Below are positions 5,085 to 8,155 of a DNA stretch of 8,155 nt, piece by piece. The position numbers were made by a program, and so were the translations under genes. The notes under the pieces were generated by a model. The model made no database searches. It saw nothing but the letters and a program-made list of their open reading frames with translations, and had not been told where the DNA came from. The stretch spans positions 1 to 8,155 of the forward strand of contig NVVG01000115.1 of assembly GCA_002402125.1 (NCBI GenBank). The letters run 5' to 3'. The stretch comes from Moraxellaceae bacterium (GTDB taxonomy: Bacteria > Pseudomonadota > Gammaproteobacteria > Pseudomonadales > Ketobacteraceae). Each line of letters opens with the position of its first letter. The first letter of the stretch is position 1.

Positions 5085-7793
5085 TTACTTCTTCTTGGCT
5101 GCGGACTTCTTCTTAGCGGCAGTTTTCTTGGCTGGAGCCTTCTTCTTTGCTACTTTTTTAGGGGCCAGTGTTTGCTCCCATTTACCCTCTACAAATAGCG
5201 CCTTCCAACCCGTCGCTTTGCTCTCAACCTCAGACATTACGTACTGTTGCTTGGTTTTTCGACTGTATCGTATAATCGCTTTATTACCCTCTGGGTCGGC
5301 AACAGGCGCCTCGACCAAAAATGCAAACTTTGGATCAAGCTGATCTTTCACGGTCAGCAATTCTTCAACCAAAGGGGCACGTGTTTCTCGATGGCGAGGG
5401 AACTGACTCGCTGCCAAAAACATTCCAGATGCGCCATCTCTCAATAAAAAGTGGTCATCATTCTTTTCACATAATAAATGAGGCATCGGTATTGGATCGG
5501 CTTTTGGAGGAGCAACTTCACCGCTTCTCAATAACTTACGGGTGTTTTTACAGTCTTCGTTGGTGCAACCAAAATACTTTCCGAATCGGCCACTTTTAAG
5601 CTGCATATCCGATCCGCACTTATCACAATCTACAATAGGGCCATCATAACCCTTTATTTTAAACGCACCCTTCTCAATCTCATGACCGGAACAATCTGGG
5701 TTGTTACCACACACATGTAATTTTCGTTCCTCATCAATCAGATAACTTTCCATTGCAGTGCTGCAAATAGAACAACGGTGCTTCTTCCGTAACGCATTGA
5801 CTTCTACGTCTTCGCCGTCTTCGTCAACATCAACAGAGTCATCCCCAGAGATAAGATTAATCGTCTCCTTACAACGCTCTTTCGGTGGAAGGTCATAACC
5901 CGAACAACCTAAAAAGACCCCCGTAGTACCGGTTCGAATCATCATTGGCCGCGAACAGCTTGGGCAGGATATGTCTTCGGTAATGACTGGGTCATTGGCA
6001 CGCATGCCGTTCTCACCACCCGCCACCTCAATTTTGTCCTTGAAATCATTAAAGAAATTATTCAGCACCGACTTCCAATCGCGTTTACCCTCAGCTATAT
6101 CATCTAACTGCTCTTCCATGCTGGCGGTAAACCCAAAATCCATCAAGTTATCGAAGTTTTCATTCAAACGGTCAGTAACAATATCGCCCATCTTCTCCGC
6201 ATAAAAACGACGATTTTCTACCTTCGCGTAACCTCTATCCTGGATAGTTGAAATAATAGAAGCATAGGTAGACGGCCGACCAATTCCGCGTTTCTCAAGT
6301 TCTTTAACCAGGCTCGCTTCAGTATACCGAGCGGTTGGTTTGGTGAAATGCTGGCTTGGGTCGAGGTCTTTTAGTTCAAGTACATCCCCTATCTTAGCGT
6401 CCGGCAATGTCACGTCTTCCTCGGCTTTGCCGGCACCAGGCATTCTTGCGGCCAAATGCCCTTGAAATTTAAGAATCCGTCCCCGAGTACGCAATTCAAA
6501 ATCACCGCAGGTAACCGATATATTGGAGCTCAAGTATTCTGCCGGTGACATCTGGCAAGCTAAAAACCGACGCCGGATAAGGTCATACAAACGATTCGCA
6601 TCCGGATCTAGGCCCGTTATCTCGTCTGCCAACACAACGACTTCAGTGGGTCGGATGGCCTCATGCGCCTCCTGAGCACCCTCTTTGCTGGAATACGCTA
6701 CCGGCTGCTCCGGTAAGTATCCCTTGCCATAGGTGCTATTAATAAACTCTCGGCAGTTCTCAACGGCTTCTTTACTTAGATTCGTAGAGTCTGTACGCAT
6801 ATAGGTGATATGACCGGCCTCATAGAGCCGCTGAGCCATCATCATGGTCTTCTTAACGCTAAAGCCTAGGCGCGTGCTAGCGGCCTGCTGTAGCGTCGAG
6901 GTAGTGAATGGAGCGGATGGCTTTGACCTAGTCGGTTTATCTTCTCGCCCCGTTATTTTAAGCGGGTTCGTCGATATAACTTCGAGAGCTTTATCTGTTT
7001 GCTCTTTATTGGTTGGCCTAAAACCTTTTCCGGCTTCTTTCGTTACCTGCAAACGCAGCAATTCTTGTGCTTGTGTTTTTGTATTGGCGAACACATCCCA
7101 ATACTCTTCTGGGATAAATGCTCGAATTTCACGCTCTCGCTCTACTACCAGCTTCACCGCTACAGACTGCACACGACCAGCAGATAGTCCACGAGCTACT
7201 TTGGCCCATAATAGCGGGGATACCATGTACCCCACGACCCGATCAAGAAACCGCCTTGCTTGCTGGGCGTTAACACAATGTAGATCTAGCTTTCCGGGCT
7301 CTTCAAACGCGCCTTGAATCGCGGTTTTAGTGATCTCATTAAACACCACACGCTTAAAACGTGACTCATCGCCGCCTATGACCTCTTTTAAATGCCAGGC
7401 GATTGCCTCTCCCTCTCTATCCAAATCCGTCGCAAGAAAGATTTCATCGGCATCGTCCGCTAATCGGCGCAGCTCCGCTACCACTTTCTCTTTATTGGGC
7501 AAAATCTCGTACCGTGCTGCCCAGTCATTTTCTGGGTCAATCCCCATGGTAGCGATTAGTGCCGTTTTTGCTTTCGCTTTCTTATAGGCAGCCTTCTCCT
7601 CAGGCTCCATCTTACGCGTCTTCGCTGCTTGCGCTGCACGCGCTTTAGGATCTAATGCTTTTTTGCCTGAGCCGCTAGTAGGCAAGTCTCGAATATGCCC
7701 GACACTAGACTTCACGATATAGTTATTGCCCAGATATTTATTGATGGTTTTCGCCTTGGCTGGCGACTCCACTATGACCAGTGACTTACCCAT
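5085..7793 (-). CDS. topA: DNA topoisomerase I (type IA), TopA, with lysine-rich C-terminal tail
   Basis: TopA relaxes negative supercoils by cutting one DNA strand through a tyrosyl link, in the nucleoid. The 902-residue protein aligns with E. coli TopA (865 aa). The TOPRIM domain (about 3-150) has Glu9 in [10 protein letters not shown] and the metal-binding triad Asp123, Asp125, Glu127 in [10 protein letters not shown]. The nucleophile is Tyr331 in [12 protein letters not shown], with Arg333 beside it. [10 protein letters not shown] lies near 505-514. Three four-Cys zinc modules follow: Cys610/613/630/641, Cys674/677/695/701 and Cys723/726/743/748. A later ribbon-like region (about 770-800) keeps only one Cys. 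Extra length comes from an Ala/Lys-rich insertion around 41-80 and a tail at 879-902 with 13 Lys in 24 residues, absent from the E. coli protein. The start at 7793 is fixed by [15 protein letters not shown] lies 15 bases upstream and a weaker GAAAG 5 bases upstream. All catalytic residues are present. Confidence 0.99.
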   Translation of the reverse strand: MGKSLVIVESPAKAKTINKYLGNNYIVKSSVGHIRDLPTSGSGKKALDPKARAAQAAKTRKMEPEEKAAYKKAKAKTALIATMGIDPENDWAARYEILPNKEKVVAELRRLADDADEIFLATDLDREGEAIAWHLKEVIGGDESRFKRVVFNEITKTAIQGAFEEPGKLDLHCVNAQQARRFLDRVVGYMVSPLLWAKVARGLSAGRVQSVAVKLVVEREREIRAFIPEEYWDVFANTKTQAQELLRLQVTKEAGKGFRPTNKEQTDKALEVISTNPLKITGREDKPTRSKPSAPFTTSTLQQAASTRLGFSVKKTMMMAQRLYEAGHITYMRTDSTNLSKEAVENCREFINSTYGKGYLPEQPVAYSSKEGAQEAHEAIRPTEVVVLADEITGLDPDANRLYDLIRRRFLACQMSPAEYLSSNISVTCGDFELRTRGRILKFQGHLAARMPGAGKAEEDVTLPDAKIGDVLELKDLDPSQHFTKPTARYTEASLVKELEKRGIGRPSTYASIISTIQDRGYAKVENRRFYAEKMGDIVTDRLNENFDNLMDFGFTASMEEQLDDIAEGKRDWKSVLNNFFNDFKDKIEVAGGENGMRANDPVITEDISCPSCSRPMMIRTGTTGVFLGCSGYDLPPKERCKETINLISGDDSVDVDEDGEDVEVNALRKKHRCSICSTAMESYLIDEERKLHVCGNNPDCSGHEIEKGAFKIKGYDGPIVDCDKCGSDMQLKSGRFGKYFGCTNEDCKNTRKLLRSGEVAPPKADPIPMPHLLCEKNDDHFLLRDGASGMFLAASQFPRHRETRAPLVEELLTVKDQLDPKFAFLVEAPVADPEGNKAIIRYSRKTKQQYVMSEVESKATGWKALFVEGKWEQTLAPKKVAKKKAPAKKTAAKKKSAAKKK

Positions 7794-7975
7794 ATATACT
7801 TTCTATCGCCTCCATTGGCGCAAATACTGACTGATTCGTCAGACAAATTTTGTATTCTATGTTTTCGATATCGCCAGTTGATAGCGTTAGCTGGTAACGC
7901 AAATCAACTGCCGCGCAATAATTACCTTCAACCCTCTCCACGCAATACCGCTTCCTCAAACTTTTAGGTTAATTG
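7794..7975 (-). promoter_or_regulatory. Long structured 5' leader of topA
   Basis: If transcription starts near 7975, topA mRNA has about 180 untranslated bases. They contain a two-part hairpin: CAGTTGA (7875-7881) with TCAACTG (7904-7910), then GCGTTA (7884-7889) with TAACGC (7895-7900), a 5-nt loop, and a small internal loop. A second small hairpin, CTGAC/GTCAG, lies at 7827-7842. No U-run follows either, so they are not terminators. A nine-codon frame MEAIESIYG (ATG at 7815) overlaps the topA start out of frame but has no ribosome site. The remaining bases show nothing I can name. Confidence 0.5.
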
Positions 7976-7981
7976 GCGAAA

Positions 7982-8010
7982 TTTATATGTGTAAGTTTAG
8001 GTTTCGTCAA
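7982..8010 (-). promoter_or_regulatory. Sigma70-type topA promoter
   Basis: On the minus strand TTGACG (8010 to 8005), a 17-nt spacer and TATAAA (7987 to 7982) each match consensus in 5 of 6 bases. It is the best promoter in the window, pointing at topA, with a start near 7975. Upstream bases to 8155 are A/T-rich and hold no gene or clear operator. Confidence 0.75.
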
Positions 8011-8155
8011 GAAATACTCGCGATTCTTTTACTTTTGGCTAGAAAAAACAGGATTTAATCACAATTCACGTCGCTTTTGTATCAGATACTGAATAATAAG
8101 TTAGCCTTTTTCAGGGTACGTCTTTTAACTTTGCTTTCATAAGGTTGCAAGCACT

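Noticed and set aside
6844..7317. Open frame of 157 codons on the plus strand
   Set aside because: Antisense to conserved topA domains; an artefact of topA codon use.
8055..8075. TGTGA-containing stretch upstream of the topA promoter as a CRP site
   Set aside because: Only one half-site is present; no matching TCACA at the proper spacing on the other side.

Overview
The window looks like chromosomal DNA of a gammaproteobacterium, probably a marine Pseudomonadales/Cellvibrionales-type lineage. The evidence is a LexA that follows E. coli LexA residue for residue (same cleavage-site, Ser119 and Lys156 numbering), a TopA of the three-zinc-finger gammaproteobacterial type, CTG-N10-CAG SOS boxes, and outer-membrane lipoproteins plus a beta-barrel. 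The species cannot be named from this sequence alone. No tRNA, rRNA, CRISPR array, insertion sequence or prophage gene was seen.

Left part (1-3056, all minus strand): an envelope cluster. A predicted outer-membrane beta-barrel (1761-3056) is followed by two tandem paralogous lipoproteins (938-1549, and one running off the left edge at 1-595). The paralogs share signal peptide, lipobox, a Cys-pair segment and their 5' leaders, so an ancestral unit of leader plus gene was probably duplicated. Both leaders carry a short segment complementary to the gene's own Shine-Dalgarno sequence. The second lipoprotein has a good sigma70 promoter and a downstream hairpin terminator, so it can be expressed separately from the barrel gene. 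An AT-rich perfect 14-bp inverted repeat lies beyond that terminator.

Middle (3057-4600): a 388-bp gap, then a very acidic small protein (3445-3753, plus strand) and lexA (3909-4511, plus strand). lexA has two tandem SOS boxes overlapping its predicted promoter, so it should be autorepressed and SOS-inducible. Its stop codon sits in the loop of its own terminator hairpin. No sulA follows it, as far as the window shows.

Right (4601-8155, minus strand): a conserved small protein (4601-4846) flanked by short tandem duplications, and topA (5085-7793), DNA topoisomerase I, with a histone-H1-like lysine-rich tail. topA has a strong intrinsic terminator and a near-consensus sigma70 promoter about 190 bp upstream of its start. 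That implies a leader of about 180 nt holding a two-part hairpin. Placement of the small gene between topA and lexA resembles, from memory, the pseudomonad topA-lexA neighbourhood.

No clearly new system such as a defence island or mobile element is visible. The least explained parts are the duplicated lipoprotein/leader pair with its barrel neighbour, and the non-coding structures around them.
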